64,000 nt of DNA. It comes from RHKX01 sp046330285. GTDB taxonomy: Bacteria > Actinomycetota > Thermoleophilia > Solirubrobacterales > 70-9. Below, piece by piece: positions 22,238-30,598 of the stretch. The DNA is taken from assembly GCA_046330285.1 (NCBI GenBank), contig JAXLSX010000004.1, positions 1 to 64,000 on the forward strand, in the 5' to 3' direction. A model generated the notes under the pieces. That model worked only from the letters and a program-made list of their open reading frames with translations, was not told where the DNA came from and did no database searches. Position numbers and translations under genes: made by a program. Numbering within the stretch: the first letter of the stretch is position 1; each line of letters starts with the position of its first letter.

Positions 22238-23737
22238 CTAGGCGCTCGGGGTGGCTGCTGTGCCGGACGGGGGCGGGCTCGCCGCCGCCGTAGGCGTCGC
22301 GATCGGTGTTCCGGCCACGCTCGGCTCGTACATCCCCGAGCCGGGGTACTCCTCCCGCGGGATGAACGACTCGGGATAGCCGTACATGCCGTGAGTGGAG
22401 ATATCGAGACCGGCGAGCTCCTCTTCCTCGGAGACCCGCAGACCGATCGTAGCCTTGAGCGCCGCGAACACCGCGTATGAGACGACGAACACGAACGTGA
22501 ACGTCGCGACCACCGCCAGCGCCTGGACGCCGAGCTGGCCGAGCGAGTTGGCGAAGTCGCCGTCCTTGATGCCGTAGAAGATCCCCGGCGCCGCACCGTC
22601 CGAGACCAGACGGGGCGAGGCGAAGATCCCCACCGCGATCGTGCCCCAGATGCCGGCCATGCCGTGAGCCGACAGGGCGCCGACCGGATCGTCGAGACGC
22701 CTCTCGATGGCGATCACGCAGTAGACGACGAACACTCCGGCGAGGAACCCGATGATCGGGGCCGCCCAGTACTCGACGAACCCGGAGGGCGCCGTGATGG
22801 CGACCAGGCCCGCGATCGCGCCGTTGCCGGCCATGCCGACGTCGAGCGACTTCGTCTTCAGGTAACAGATCAGCACCGCGCCGATCACGCCCGCTGCCGC
22901 GGCGAGCTGCGTGTTCAACATGACCTCGCCGAAGAACGAGTCGGCCGTGCCGAACGTCGAGCCGCCGTTGAACCCGAACCAGCCGATCCAGAGGATCATC
23001 ACCGCGAGGCCGACGAACGGCATCGAGTGGCCCGGAATCGCGCGAGGCGAACCGTCGGCCGCGTACTTGCCGCGCCGCGCTCCGAGCAGGAGCAGTGCCG
23101 CGAGGCCGCCGACCGCACCGGTCAGGTGGACCACCGAGGAGCCGGCGAAGTCCATCACCGGCTTGCCGCCGACGTCGGAGAGGAAGCCGCCGCCCCAGAC
23201 CGAGTGGGCGACGATCGGGTAGATGATCGCGCCGAAGATGACGGCGTAGATCACGTAGGCGCTGAACTTGATCCGCTCGAGCGTCGTGCCCCAGACGATC
23301 GCCAGCGAGACCGCCGCGAACGCCAACCCGTAGAGCATCAGCATCGCGTCCGACCCGGCCACGTTGAACGCATCGACCCCGTCGCCGATCGTCTGGCCGA
23401 AGTGGAAGAAGAACCCGTCGGTGCCGAACACCTTGTTGCCGAATCCGCTGATCCCGTAACCGACCGCCCACCAGGCGATGGTCACGATGCCCAGGTTGAT
23501 CAGGATCTTGCCGACGCCGGCTCCGGCGTTCTTCTCGCGGCTGAATCCGATCTCCAGGAACAGGAAGCCTGCCTGCATCAGGAAGACGAGGGCACACGAG
23601 ACCGCGACCCAGACCATGTCCAGCTCGACCGACTTCGCTTCCAACAGCTTCGCTCCGTCCTGCGCGGACGCGACGCCCGGTATCACCAGGGCGGCGACCA
23701 AAGCCAACAGGACTGTGAGGCTGAGCCTCTTAGTCAT
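22238..23737 (-). CDS. amt: Ammonium transporter (Amt family)
   Basis: 499-residue channel with a cleavable signal peptide (MTKRLSLTVLLALVAALV, then ASAQD) and eleven helices. Family residues are visible: MQAGFLFLEIGFSREKNAG, DFAGSSVVHLTGAVGGLAAL (first pore His region), WFGFNGGSTFG and GVWGT-like HGMAGIWGTIAVG (second His region). It has a C-terminal tail of about 50 residues rich in Pro/Thr/Ala. ATG 23737 has AAGGAGG upstream. It forms an operon with glnK, whose product should block the channel when nitrogen is plentiful. Confidence 0.95.
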   Translation of the reverse strand: MTKRLSLTVLLALVAALVIPGVASAQDGAKLLEAKSVELDMVWVAVSCALVFLMQAGFLFLEIGFSREKNAGAGVGKILINLGIVTIAWWAVGYGISGFGNKVFGTDGFFFHFGQTIGDGVDAFNVAGSDAMLMLYGLAFAAVSLAIVWGTTLERIKFSAYVIYAVIFGAIIYPIVAHSVWGGGFLSDVGGKPVMDFAGSSVVHLTGAVGGLAALLLLGARRGKYAADGSPRAIPGHSMPFVGLAVMILWIGWFGFNGGSTFGTADSFFGEVMLNTQLAAAAGVIGAVLICYLKTKSLDVGMAGNGAIAGLVAITAPSGFVEYWAAPIIGFLAGVFVVYCVIAIERRLDDPVGALSAHGMAGIWGTIAVGIFASPRLVSDGAAPGIFYGIKDGDFANSLGQLGVQALAVVATFTFVFVVSYAVFAALKATIGLRVSEEEELAGLDISTHGMYGYPESFIPREEYPGSGMYEPSVAGTPIATPTAAASPPPSGTAATPSA

Positions 23738-23825
23738 TCGTGTTTCCTCCTTGCCGCCGGGCAGCACTGACCGGCGGGAGTGGGTTTGCCAACGAAACCA
23801 GTGTGGGATCGGGCAAGCGCGCCGT

Positions 23826-23867
23826 GTTTGTACCGGCGTCGAAAATTCACCCCCGCCGGTTTGTACC
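23826..23867. repeat. Direct repeat GTTTGTACC upstream of amt, candidate regulatory site
   Basis: GTTTGTACC occurs at 23826-23834 and 23859-23867, 33 bp apart (about three helical turns), 90-130 nt before the amt start codon. Such spaced repeats suit a nitrogen regulator, but they do not match a GlnR box well enough to name one. The rest of the gap 23738-23940 is unremarkable. Confidence 0.35.
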
Positions 23868-23940
23868 CGGGGGAGCCGCGACGTTCGAATCCCGCTTCAG
23901 GAGCGGTTTCTCAGGGATCCGCCGCGAGGGCGGGGTCCGC

Positions 23941-24834
23941 TCAGACTGCGATCCGGGGACGCGCCGGCGTCGCCGCCGCCGGTGCGCCGATGTTCAGCTC
24001 GGCGCGTTCGGCGGCGATGCCGATCTGCTCGGGGTCGCCGCCGAGGTCCTGCCAGGCGCGGCGGGCGCTGCGGTGGAGGTCGTCGAGGAAGCCGTCGGTG
24101 TGAAGCGGGTCGTGGTGGAACAGCAGCGTCCGCTTGGCGCCGACCCGGCGCGCGAACGTCACCGTCTCGGTGATCGGCGAGTGCCCCCAGCCCTCGTGGC
24201 CCGGGTACTCCTCGTCGGTGTACTGGCAGTCGTGGATGAGCAGGTCGGCATCGCGGGCGAGGTTGTAGCCCGAGATCCACTCCTCGCTCAGCTTCGCGAG
24301 GTCGGCGCCGAGGCCCGGCTCGTGGTCGGGGATGTAACAGAGCGTCGTGTCCCCGTCGGTGATCCGGTAGCCGAGCGTCGGGCCGCGATGGGTGACCGCC
24401 TCGGCGCGGACGGTGGCGCTGCCGATCTGCCACTCGGTCGCGGGCGCGTCGAGGAAGGAGACGTCGCAGGGGAGCTCACGGACCTCGACCGGCGAAAGCG
24501 GCGCGGAGATGTAGCGGGCGATCCGGGACTCGAGCGAGGCCTCAGGGGAGCTCGGGCCGAAGATCCGGATGTTCGACTCGGCCCGGAAGCAGGGGGGGAA
24601 GAACATCAGCCCCTGGATGTGGTCGAGGTGGAGGTGGGTGAGCAGGATGTTGATCCGGGGGATGTCGGGCGGGAGGGAGAACCCGAGCGTGCGGATGCCG
24701 GTGCCGGCGTCGAGGATCAGGGTCTCGCCACTGGAGAGGGTCAGCTCCACGCAGGAGGTGTTGCCGCCGTAGCGGTTCATCTCCGGCCCGGGTGCCGGGA
24801 CCGAGCCGCGCGCGCCCCAGATCCGGACCTTCAT
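23941..24834 (-). CDS. MBL-fold metallohydrolase
   Basis: 297 residues, PhnP/RNase Z-like member of the metallo-beta-lactamase superfamily. Opening MKVRIWGARGSVPAPGPE and YGGNTSCVEL are typical; the metal motif is LLTHLHLDHIQGLMFFPP, with later ligands in VTHRGPTLGYRI, LIHDCQYTDEEY and LLFHHDPLHTD. Substrate unknown; relatives cleave cyclic phosphates or phosphodiesters. Its ATG overlaps the stop of the PAS gene by 4 nt (ATGA), so the two are translated together and may be a sensor-effector pair. Confidence 0.87.
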   Translation of the reverse strand: MKVRIWGARGSVPAPGPEMNRYGGNTSCVELTLSSGETLILDAGTGIRTLGFSLPPDIPRINILLTHLHLDHIQGLMFFPPCFRAESNIRIFGPSSPEASLESRIARYISAPLSPVEVRELPCDVSFLDAPATEWQIGSATVRAEAVTHRGPTLGYRITDGDTTLCYIPDHEPGLGADLAKLSEEWISGYNLARDADLLIHDCQYTDEEYPGHEGWGHSPITETVTFARRVGAKRTLLFHHDPLHTDGFLDDLHRSARRAWQDLGGDPEQIGIAAERAELNIGAPAAATPARPRIAV

Positions 24835-25286
24835 CGGGTCACCTCGTGGCGACCCGTCGTCACCTCGCGCGCCACCTGTTCGTCCACGGGCCAGAAGATC
24901 ACCATCACGCCGGAGGCACCGGTGGCGGCGCCGACGATCGGCATCGCGCTCGCGGCGATCCGGTGCATGACGCCGTCGGCGGAGCGGACCGAGAACTCGT
25001 CGTGGGCGGGCCGGCCCTCGCGCAGGGCGCGGGTCAGCGGCAGTTCCTCGAACGACAGCGGCTCGTCGTTCTCGTCGAACGGGCCGAACCGCCGCGTCCA
25101 CTCCTCGAGGTCGAGCTGGCCGGTGTCCTCGAACGGGCGGCCGATCAGCGCGCCGGCACCCTCGTTGTAGAAGAGCAGGGTCCCGTCCTTGGCGACCAGG
25201 AAGGCCGGGGTCGTCACGCTCGTCAGCAGGTTCCGGGCCAGGATCAGCTCGAGCGGTTTCTGCGGACCGGACATCGGTCGCAGCAT
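24831..25286 (-). CDS. Single-domain PAS protein
   Basis: 151 residues consisting of one PAS domain: LLTSVTTPAFLVAKDGTLLFYNEGAGALIGRPF is the usual PAS core start, and the end is IVGAATGASGVMVIFW. No kinase, cyclase or HTH is attached, so it must act through a partner; the overlapping metallohydrolase gene is the obvious candidate. ATG 25286 lies 7 nt after TATCGG, a possible leaderless arrangement; ATG 25274 is an alternative. The bound cofactor, if any, cannot be told. Confidence 0.8.
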   Translation of the reverse strand: MLRPMSGPQKPLELILARNLLTSVTTPAFLVAKDGTLLFYNEGAGALIGRPFEDTGQLDLEEWTRRFGPFDENDEPLSFEELPLTRALREGRPAHDEFSVRSADGVMHRIAASAMPIVGAATGASGVMVIFWPVDEQVAREVTTGRHEVTR

Positions 25287-25401
25287 TGTTCCACCGATAG
25301 CGACTTTCGTCACCAAGGGGTGCCGCCCGGCAAACGGGCGACCATTCCGAGGGCGCCGTACCGCCCGCGGGTTCTCCTCGCGGGGCGAGCCCCGGGGAGG
25401 G

Positions 25402-25548
25402 TCAGCTCATCTTGCCGATCTTGAAGATCTTGGTCCCGCAATCCGGGCACGTGCCGGTGATCGCTGGACGGCCGTTCTTCATCGTGATCTGCTCGGCGTT
25501 CTGGATTTCGACCTTCTTGCGTTCCTTGACGCAGTAACCCTCGGGCAT
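25402..25548 (-). CDS. Small zinc-ribbon-like protein (DUF5679 family)
   Basis: 48 residues: MPEGYCVKERKKVEIQNAEQ, then MKNGRPAITGTCPDCGTKIF. This matches the short DUF5679 proteins, related to topoisomerase I zinc ribbons. The family usually has CXXC at both ends; here the first reads YCVKE, so one expected Cys is Glu and the zinc site would have only three Cys ligands. ATG 25548 follows GAAGGAGA. Function unknown. Confidence 0.78.
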   Translation of the reverse strand: MPEGYCVKERKKVEIQNAEQITMKNGRPAITGTCPDCGTKIFKIGKMS

Positions 25549-25638
25549 GTCGGTCTCCTTCCGGGCGCTCGCGCCCTGGTTCGAGGCGGCGATCGTGCCG
25601 GTCGGCACAATCCCGACTTGCCCGCACTGTAGAGCCGT

Positions 25639-25660
25639 TTCCGGACGTCACCGTCCGGAA
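25639..25660 (-). terminator. Terminator hairpin
   Basis: TTCCGGACG and CGTCCGGAA, a perfect 9-bp stem with a 4-nt loop, 7 nt after the stop of the Pro-rich membrane protein gene. Confidence 0.7.
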
Positions 25661-25666
25661 GCCGGT

Positions 25667-26458
25667 CTAGTTGCCTGCCCCGCCTCCGTTGAGGTCGGCG
25701 ATCTGGCTGCGGAGATCGTCGATGTCGTCCTCGATGACGCCGACCCGCTTGTCGGTGGCGTCCTGGGCGGCGCTGAGGTCGTCGACCTTGCCCTCCAGCT
25801 GGTCGACCTGGTCCTGGAGCGCGGTGGTGTCGGCGCCGGCGGTGGCCGGGAGCGAGGTGGCGGCGCCCTGCAGGGTCGCGATCTCCTGCTCGAGGCCCGC
25901 GATGTCGTCGCTGCTCGCCGCGTTGTCGCGGGCGTCGATCGCGAGGATGACGGCGACGATCGAGCAGGCGAGGGCCAGCAGCGCCGCGGCCAGCGTCAGG
26001 TAGGTGCGGAGGCCGAGCTTGCGGTCGAGCTGGGCGACCCACGAGCGCAGGCCCTCGATCTCGGTCGGCGGCCGGACCGGCACGGCGCCCGTCACGGGAC
26101 GGCCGGGCTGGGTGATCGGTCGGCGGACGCCGGTCTTCGGGGCGGCGGCCTGCGCCGTCTGGGCCTGCCCCGGCTGCGGCTGAGCGGTCGTGGCGGGCTG
26201 ACCCGGCGCCGGAGCCCCGGCCGCGGGCGCGGGAGGGGGCGGCGGGTGGACCTCGGTCGGCGGGTCCGCCTGCGGCGGTGCCGGCGGAGGGTTCTGCGCC
26301 GGAGGAGCGGGTTGCGCGGCCGGGGCCTGCGGGGCCGGCGCCTGGGGAGCCGGGGCCTCAGGCGGCGGCGGAGCCTGCGGCGGCGTGGCAGCGGCTGGCG
26401 GCGGGGGCGGAGCGCCCTCGGGCGGGGGCGGCGGGTTCGCGGGCGGGCGTCCCTCCAC
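25667..26458 (-). CDS. Pro-rich membrane protein with C-terminal coiled coil
   Basis: 263 residues from GTG 26458. Residues 1-125 are extremely rich in Pro, Ala and Gln, with runs of PPPPP. A basic segment and an amphipathic stretch (TEIEGLRSWVAQLDRKLGLR) lead into one transmembrane helix (about residues 167-190), followed by about 75 residues of heptads (LEQEIATLQGA, LQDQVDQLEGKVDDLSAAQ, VIEDDIDDLRSQIADL). The likely topology is Pro-rich side in the cytoplasm and coiled coil outside. Not recognised. It begins 5 nt after the rhodanese gene. Confidence 0.72.
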   Translation of the reverse strand: MEGRPPANPPPPPEGAPPPPPAAATPPQAPPPPEAPAPQAPAPQAPAAQPAPPAQNPPPAPPQADPPTEVHPPPPPAPAAGAPAPGQPATTAQPQPGQAQTAQAAAPKTGVRRPITQPGRPVTGAVPVRPPTEIEGLRSWVAQLDRKLGLRTYLTLAAALLALACSIVAVILAIDARDNAASSDDIAGLEQEIATLQGAATSLPATAGADTTALQDQVDQLEGKVDDLSAAQDATDKRVGVIEDDIDDLRSQIADLNGGGAGN

Positions 26459-26463
26459 GGAGC

Positions 26464-26829
26464 TCAGCTCGCGTCCGGGCGAGGCCCGGCGACGATTCCC
26501 CCGTCGGGCTCGATCTCGCGGCCCTCCGCGACCCAGGCCTCGAGGCCGCCGGTGAGGTTGTACGCCTCGAACCCGGATGCCCTGAAGATCTGCGAGGCCA
26601 TCGCGGAGCGGCTGCCGGTGCGGCACTGGAAGACGATCGGGCGACCGCGCTCAAACCGCTCCGAGGCGGCCGGAAGCTGCTCGAGCGGGATGTGCTCGGC
26701 GCCCGGGATCCGGCCGGCGTCCCATTCGAAGTCCTGGCGGACGTCGACGAGCAGGGCGCCGGCGGCGACCTTGTCGGCGGCTTCGGCGGGGCCGATCTCG
26801 ATGTCCTGTTCGACGGTCTCGGAGGTCAT
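26464..26829 (-). CDS. Single-domain rhodanese-like sulfurtransferase
   Basis: 121 residues. DVRQDFEWDAGRIPGAEHIPLEQLP is the rhodanese start motif and the active-site loop is VFQCRTGSRSAMAS, with the catalytic Cys and the Arg/Ser of the loop, so it should be active with thiosulfate-like sulfur donors. Then NLTGGLEAW, the usual end. Cytoplasmic. ATG 26829 follows TATCCT by 11 nt. Divergent from the thiolase gene and cotranscribed with the Pro-rich membrane protein. Confidence 0.9.
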   Translation of the reverse strand: MTSETVEQDIEIGPAEAADKVAAGALLVDVRQDFEWDAGRIPGAEHIPLEQLPAASERFERGRPIVFQCRTGSRSAMASQIFRASGFEAYNLTGGLEAWVAEGREIEPDGGIVAGPRPDAS

Positions 26830-26955
26830 TGCGGTCGCCGAGGATAGAGGCTGGGCGCCGTCCGAAGGCCCGCCATCGACCGGATGCGTAGCATTCTGCA
26901 GGCACCTCTCTATCCACCGAGAGTCCCCCTCTCGTCCTGACCAAGGAGTTACTCG

Positions 26956-28122
26956 ATGCCTGAGGCAGTAATCGTCGACACCCTGCGCACGCCCATCGGC
27001 CGCGCATTCAAGGGCTCGCTGGCGCAGCTTCGTCCCGAGGAGACCGGCGCGTTCGTGATCGACCGTCTGCTCGAGCGCAACCCCGACGTCGATCCCGCCC
27101 TGATCCAGGACGTGGTCGCCGGCGTCGGCATGCCGCAGGGCCTGCAGGCCTTCAACATCGCCCGGATCATGTCGCTGCTCGCCGAGAACCTCCCGGAGAC
27201 CGTCACCGGCGTCACCGTCTCGCGTTACTGCGCGTCGTCTCTCGACGCGATCCGCCACGCCTCGAACGCGATCAAGAACGGCGAGGGCGAAGCCTACATC
27301 GCCGCCGGCGTCGAGTTCGTCTCGCGGTTCAACGAGCGCAGCGAGGTCGCCGGCGTCGACGACCGCAACGAGAAGCTGACCGGAGACGTCGACGGCTACC
27401 CGAACGTCTACATCGACATGGGTGTCACGGCCGTCAACGTCGCCGAGAAGTACGGCGTCAGCCGCGACGACATGGACGACTACGCGCTCCGCTCCCAGCA
27501 CCTCGCGGTCGCCTCCCAGGAGTCCGGCTTCTTCGATCGCGAGATCGTCCCGGTCGAGACCGCGAACGGCGAGGTCAGCAAGGACGACGGCCCCCGGGCC
27601 GACGGCGGCGATATGCGCGAGAAGCTCGGTTCGCTGCCGGAGGCTTTCGGCGGCGGCGGCGTCACCGCCGGCAACTCGTGCCCGCTCAACGACGGCGCGG
27701 CCGCGGTCCTGATCATGTCCGACACCAAGGCGAAGGAGCTCGGCCTGAAGCCGCGCGCCCGGATCATCACCGCCGCGACCGAGGGCAACAACCCCGAGTA
27801 CATGGGCGTCGCCCCGATCGGTGCCGTCAAGAAGGTCCTCGACCGTGCCGGCATGACGATCGGCGACATCGACACCGTCGAGCTCAACGAGGCGTTCGCC
27901 GCCCAGGTCATCCCGATCATGGACGAGTGCGACATCCCGCTCGAGAAGCTGAACACGCACGGCGGCGCGATCGCCCTGGGCCATCCGTTCGGCATGACGG
28001 GCGCCCGGATCATGGGCACGCTCCTCAACGTGATGGAGACCGACGATCACAGCGTCGGCATCGAGACCATGTGCGTCGCCGGGGGGCAGGGCGAGGCGAT
28101 GGTCGTCGAGCGCCTGAACTAA
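26956..28122 (+). CDS. Thiolase (acetyl-CoA acetyltransferase family)
   Basis: 388 residues. The nucleophile is C92 in VSRYCASSLDAI; the second catalytic pair is His in GGAIALGHPFGMTGAR and Cys in METMC-like ETMCVAGGQGEAM. NEAFA is also present. It condenses or cleaves acyl-CoA/acetyl-CoA in beta-oxidation or ketogenesis; chain length is not decided by sequence. It has a good ribosome site (AAGGAG) before ATG 26956. No other beta-oxidation gene is adjacent, and it ends at a very strong hairpin, so it looks monocistronic. Confidence 0.93.
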   Translation: MPEAVIVDTLRTPIGRAFKGSLAQLRPEETGAFVIDRLLERNPDVDPALIQDVVAGVGMPQGLQAFNIARIMSLLAENLPETVTGVTVSRYCASSLDAIRHASNAIKNGEGEAYIAAGVEFVSRFNERSEVAGVDDRNEKLTGDVDGYPNVYIDMGVTAVNVAEKYGVSRDDMDDYALRSQHLAVASQESGFFDREIVPVETANGEVSKDDGPRADGGDMREKLGSLPEAFGGGGVTAGNSCPLNDGAAAVLIMSDTKAKELGLKPRARIITAATEGNNPEYMGVAPIGAVKKVLDRAGMTIGDIDTVELNEAFAAQVIPIMDECDIPLEKLNTHGGAIALGHPFGMTGARIMGTLLNVMETDDHSVGIETMCVAGGQGEAMVVERLN

Positions 28123-28152
28123 AGCGTTCGGGACCGGGGCGGCCGGTACGGA

Positions 28153-28196
28153 TCCCACGGGCGCACTCGCAGAGCGAGTGCCGAGTGCCCGTGGGA
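28153..28196 (+). terminator. Terminator with two-part stem, after the thiolase gene
   Basis: Outer arms TCCCACGGGC / GCCCGTGGGA (10 bp, perfect) enclose inner arms GCACTCGC / GCGAGTGC (8 bp, perfect) with a 3-nt loop and a 5-nt bulge on one side. It starts 30 nt after the thiolase stop. Confidence 0.8.
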
Positions 28197-28277
28197 CCCG
28201 CACCCGCCGCCCCTCCTACGTTCTGAGGGGGTTCCGGCCCTCGAGGGGTGGGGGATGAGCTGGCGGGGCGCGTCACC

Positions 28278-28316
28278 GATCGGGATTCGGGCTGCTGAGC
28301 AGCCACGATCCCGATC
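28278..28316. promoter_or_regulatory. Large interrupted palindrome upstream of the DUF4126 gene
   Basis: GATCGGGAT / ATCCCGATC (9 bp, perfect) enclose GGCTGCT / AGCAGCC (7 bp, perfect) with matching 3-nt internal loops. It ends 26 nt before the predicted -10 box at 28343. It could be an operator or a second terminator. Confidence 0.45.
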
Positions 28317-28342
28317 CGTAGCCCGCTGTCTCGAACCGCGAA

Positions 28343-28348
28343 TAGGCT
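28343..28348 (+). promoter_or_regulatory. -10 element of a leaderless promoter
   Basis: TAGGCT ends 7 nt before GTG 28356. No ribosome site lies between. Confidence 0.45.
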
Positions 28349-28355
28349 CTCGCGC

Positions 28356-28955
28356 GTGGATCTGGGAGCCACCATCTTCTCGACCGGATGGGCGTCGGGG
28401 GTCAACTCCTACGCGACCGTGCTCGTCCTCTGCCTGCTCGGGCGGGCCGGGGTCGGCGAGGTGCCGGAGGGCTTCGACCAGAACTGGGTCCTGTACGCGG
28501 CGGCGGGGATGTTCGCGGTCGAGTTCGTCACTGACAAGGTCCCGTTCCTCGACTCCGCCTGGGATTCGTTCCACACGGTCGTCCGGCCGCTGATCGGCGC
28601 CGTCCTCGGCTTCTCGTTCGCCGGTGAGCACGGGGTCGACGGGATCCAGGAGGCGCTCGGCGGCGGCGTCGCCGGGCTGACGGCGCTCGCCAGCCACTGC
28701 GTCAAGGCCGGGCTTCGCCTTGGGGTCAACACGTCGCCGGAGCCGGCGTCGAACATCTTCGTCAGCCTCGCCGAGGACGGGACGGTCGCGGTCGTCACCG
28801 TGCTGGCGATCAAGTACCCCGAGCTCGCCGCGCTGATCGCCGCGGTGCTGCTGATCAGCGGCGGTCTGCTGATGCTGCTGCTCTGGAAGAAGGTCGTCCG
28901 CCCGGGCTGGGTCCGGCTCCGCGGCCATAACCGCGAACGCCGGGGCGTGCCGTGA
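28356..28955 (+). CDS. DUF4126-family membrane protein
   Basis: 199 residues. STGWASGVNSYATVLVLCLLGR and EFVTDKVPFLDSAWDSFHTVVRPLIG are hallmark segments of DUF4126, a family of small integral membrane proteins of unknown role. Four or five hydrophobic helices; short basic C-terminus. GTG 28356 is probably leaderless. Its end overlaps the esterase start by 4 nt (GTGA). Confidence 0.85.
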   Translation: MDLGATIFSTGWASGVNSYATVLVLCLLGRAGVGEVPEGFDQNWVLYAAAGMFAVEFVTDKVPFLDSAWDSFHTVVRPLIGAVLGFSFAGEHGVDGIQEALGGGVAGLTALASHCVKAGLRLGVNTSPEPASNIFVSLAEDGTVAVVTVLAIKYPELAALIAAVLLISGGLLMLLLWKKVVRPGWVRLRGHNRERRGVP

Positions 28956-29800
28956 GCGCCCGTCCCGACTACCGTCGCCGCCGGCTCGTCCTGTTCGCCG
29001 GGCTGATCGTCCTGGCCCTCGCCACGTGGGCGGTCTACAGGTCGGTCCGGGGCCTGTTCGAGGCCGACCGCCAGGGGGCCGACGTGGCTCACGTCGAGAT
29101 CGAGTCGAAGGCGGTCGGGCAGACCGAGCCGGTGTCGATCGTCACTCCGGCCGAGCACGCCGAGCATCCGCCGCTGCTCGTCTTCCTCCACGGCCGCAGC
29201 AGTGACGAGAACTCGACCCTCACCGATCCGATGTTCGCCGCGCTGGCCGAGCAGGGCGACCGCGCGCCCGTCGTCGCCTTCCCGGACGGCGGCGACTCGT
29301 CCTACTGGCACGACCGCAGCACCGGCGACTGGGGGAAGTACGTCGTCGACGAGGTGATCCCGCGCGCGGTCGAGGAGACTGGCGCCGATCCCGACCGCGT
29401 CGCGATCGGCGGGATCTCGATGGGCGGCTTCGGCGCCTACGACATCGCCCGTCTCAACCCGGGCGAGTTCTGTGCCGTGGGCGGCCACTCGCCGGCGATC
29501 TGGGCGACCGCCGGCGAGACCGCCGAGGGCGCGTTCGACTCGGCCGACGACTTCGCGGCCCACGACATCGTCACCGCCGCGAGCGGCGACCCCGGGGGCC
29601 TGGACGGACCGCGCCTCTGGCTCGACCGCGGCGACTCCGACCCGTTCGTGCCGGGCGACGACGCGTTCTCCGCGGCCCTCGAGAATTCCGGGGTCGGGAT
29701 CGAGACCCACGGCTGGAGCGGCGGCCACGAGGGCGACTACTGGAACGCCCACTGGTCCGACTACATGCGCTTCTACGCCAAGGCGCTGGCCGACTGCTGA
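28952..29800 (+). CDS. Membrane-anchored alpha/beta-hydrolase (esterase family)
   Basis: 282 residues. A basic start and one helix (about residues 12-30) anchor an exported hydrolase. LLVFLHGRSSDENS is the oxyanion-hole strand, GGISMGGFGAY the nucleophile elbow (Ser in GISMG), LWLDRGDSDPF carries the acid and GHEGDYWNAHW the His: a complete triad. It resembles esterase D/feruloyl-esterase-type proteins. Substrate unknown. GTG overlaps the DUF4126 stop, so translation is coupled. Confidence 0.85.
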   Translation: MSARPDYRRRRLVLFAGLIVLALATWAVYRSVRGLFEADRQGADVAHVEIESKAVGQTEPVSIVTPAEHAEHPPLLVFLHGRSSDENSTLTDPMFAALAEQGDRAPVVAFPDGGDSSYWHDRSTGDWGKYVVDEVIPRAVEETGADPDRVAIGGISMGGFGAYDIARLNPGEFCAVGGHSPAIWATAGETAEGAFDSADDFAAHDIVTAASGDPGGLDGPRLWLDRGDSDPFVPGDDAFSAALENSGVGIETHGWSGGHEGDYWNAHWSDYMRFYAKALADC

Positions 29801-29844
29801 GAGGGAATAGGCTCCCGCGAAACCCGAATCGCGGAGGTGCGGAC

Positions 29845-30576
29845 ATGTCGCTTGAGCAGTCGCTGGCAGGGCTGAAGGAGACCGAGGGCGGAGGAGCCTT
29901 CTCGCTCCAGAACTCGAAGATGTTGAAGGTGGAGCTTGCGGACGCCACGGTCCAGGCGAAGCTCGGTTCGATGGTCGCTCACCAGGGCGACGTCAAGTTC
30001 GAGCACGCGGGCAGCGGCGGCATGGGCCGGTTCATGAAGAAGGCCATGACGGGCGAGGGCACCGACCTGATGAAGGTCACCGGCACCGGCGAGGTCTTCC
30101 TCGCCGACTACGGCCAGGACATCCAGCTGCTCCGGCTCGAGAACGAGTCGATCACCGCGAACGGCGCCAACGTCCTCGCGTTCGAGGACGGCATCGAGTG
30201 GGACATCAAGAAGGTCGAGGGCGTCTCCGGGATGCTCGGCGGCGGCCTCTACAACATGCACCTGTCCGGGACCGGCTTCGTCGCGATCATCTCCGACGGC
30301 CCTCCCGTCCTGATCGAGGTCAACGGCGAGTCGACCTTCGCCGACCCGCAGGCGGCGATCACCTGGTCGAGCGGCGTGAGCTCCTCGGTCAAGGCCGACG
30401 TGAACATGAAGACGCTGATCGGGCGTGGCTCTGGCGAGACCGTCCAGATCAGCTTCTCGGGGCAGGGCTGGGTCCTGATCCAGCCGTCCGAGGGCAGGGT
30501 GACGGGGACGGCCGCAGGGGGAAGCGGCAGCAGCGGGGGCGCGGCGGGCGGACTCGGCAAGCTGCTCGGCGGCTGA
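29845..30576 (+). CDS. AIM24-family protein
   Basis: 243 residues. The beta-rich core matches AIM24 (TerD-like double-jelly fold): GTGEVFLADYGQDIQLLRLENESI, then NVLAFEDGIEWDIKKVEG and VLIEVNGESTFADPQAAITWS. The C-terminus is a Gly/Ser-rich tail ending LGKLLGG. Bacterial AIM24 proteins have no established function. GCGGAGG precedes ATG 29845. The TAGGCT at 29808-29813 could be its -10 box, giving a leader of about 25 nt. Confidence 0.85.
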   Translation: MSLEQSLAGLKETEGGGAFSLQNSKMLKVELADATVQAKLGSMVAHQGDVKFEHAGSGGMGRFMKKAMTGEGTDLMKVTGTGEVFLADYGQDIQLLRLENESITANGANVLAFEDGIEWDIKKVEGVSGMLGGGLYNMHLSGTGFVAIISDGPPVLIEVNGESTFADPQAAITWSSGVSSSVKADVNMKTLIGRGSGETVQISFSGQGWVLIQPSEGRVTGTAAGGSGSSGGAAGGLGKLLGG

Positions 30577-30598
30577 CCGGAAACCAAGGAGAAGATCG

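Noticed and set aside
23826..23867. GlnR-box assignment for the repeats upstream of amt
   Set aside because: Spacing and bases do not fit the known actinobacterial GlnR consensus well enough.
26844..28203. Minus-strand frame across the thiolase gene joined to the rhodanese frame
   Set aside because: Only the last 121 codons (from 26829) match rhodanese; the rest is antisense to the thiolase.
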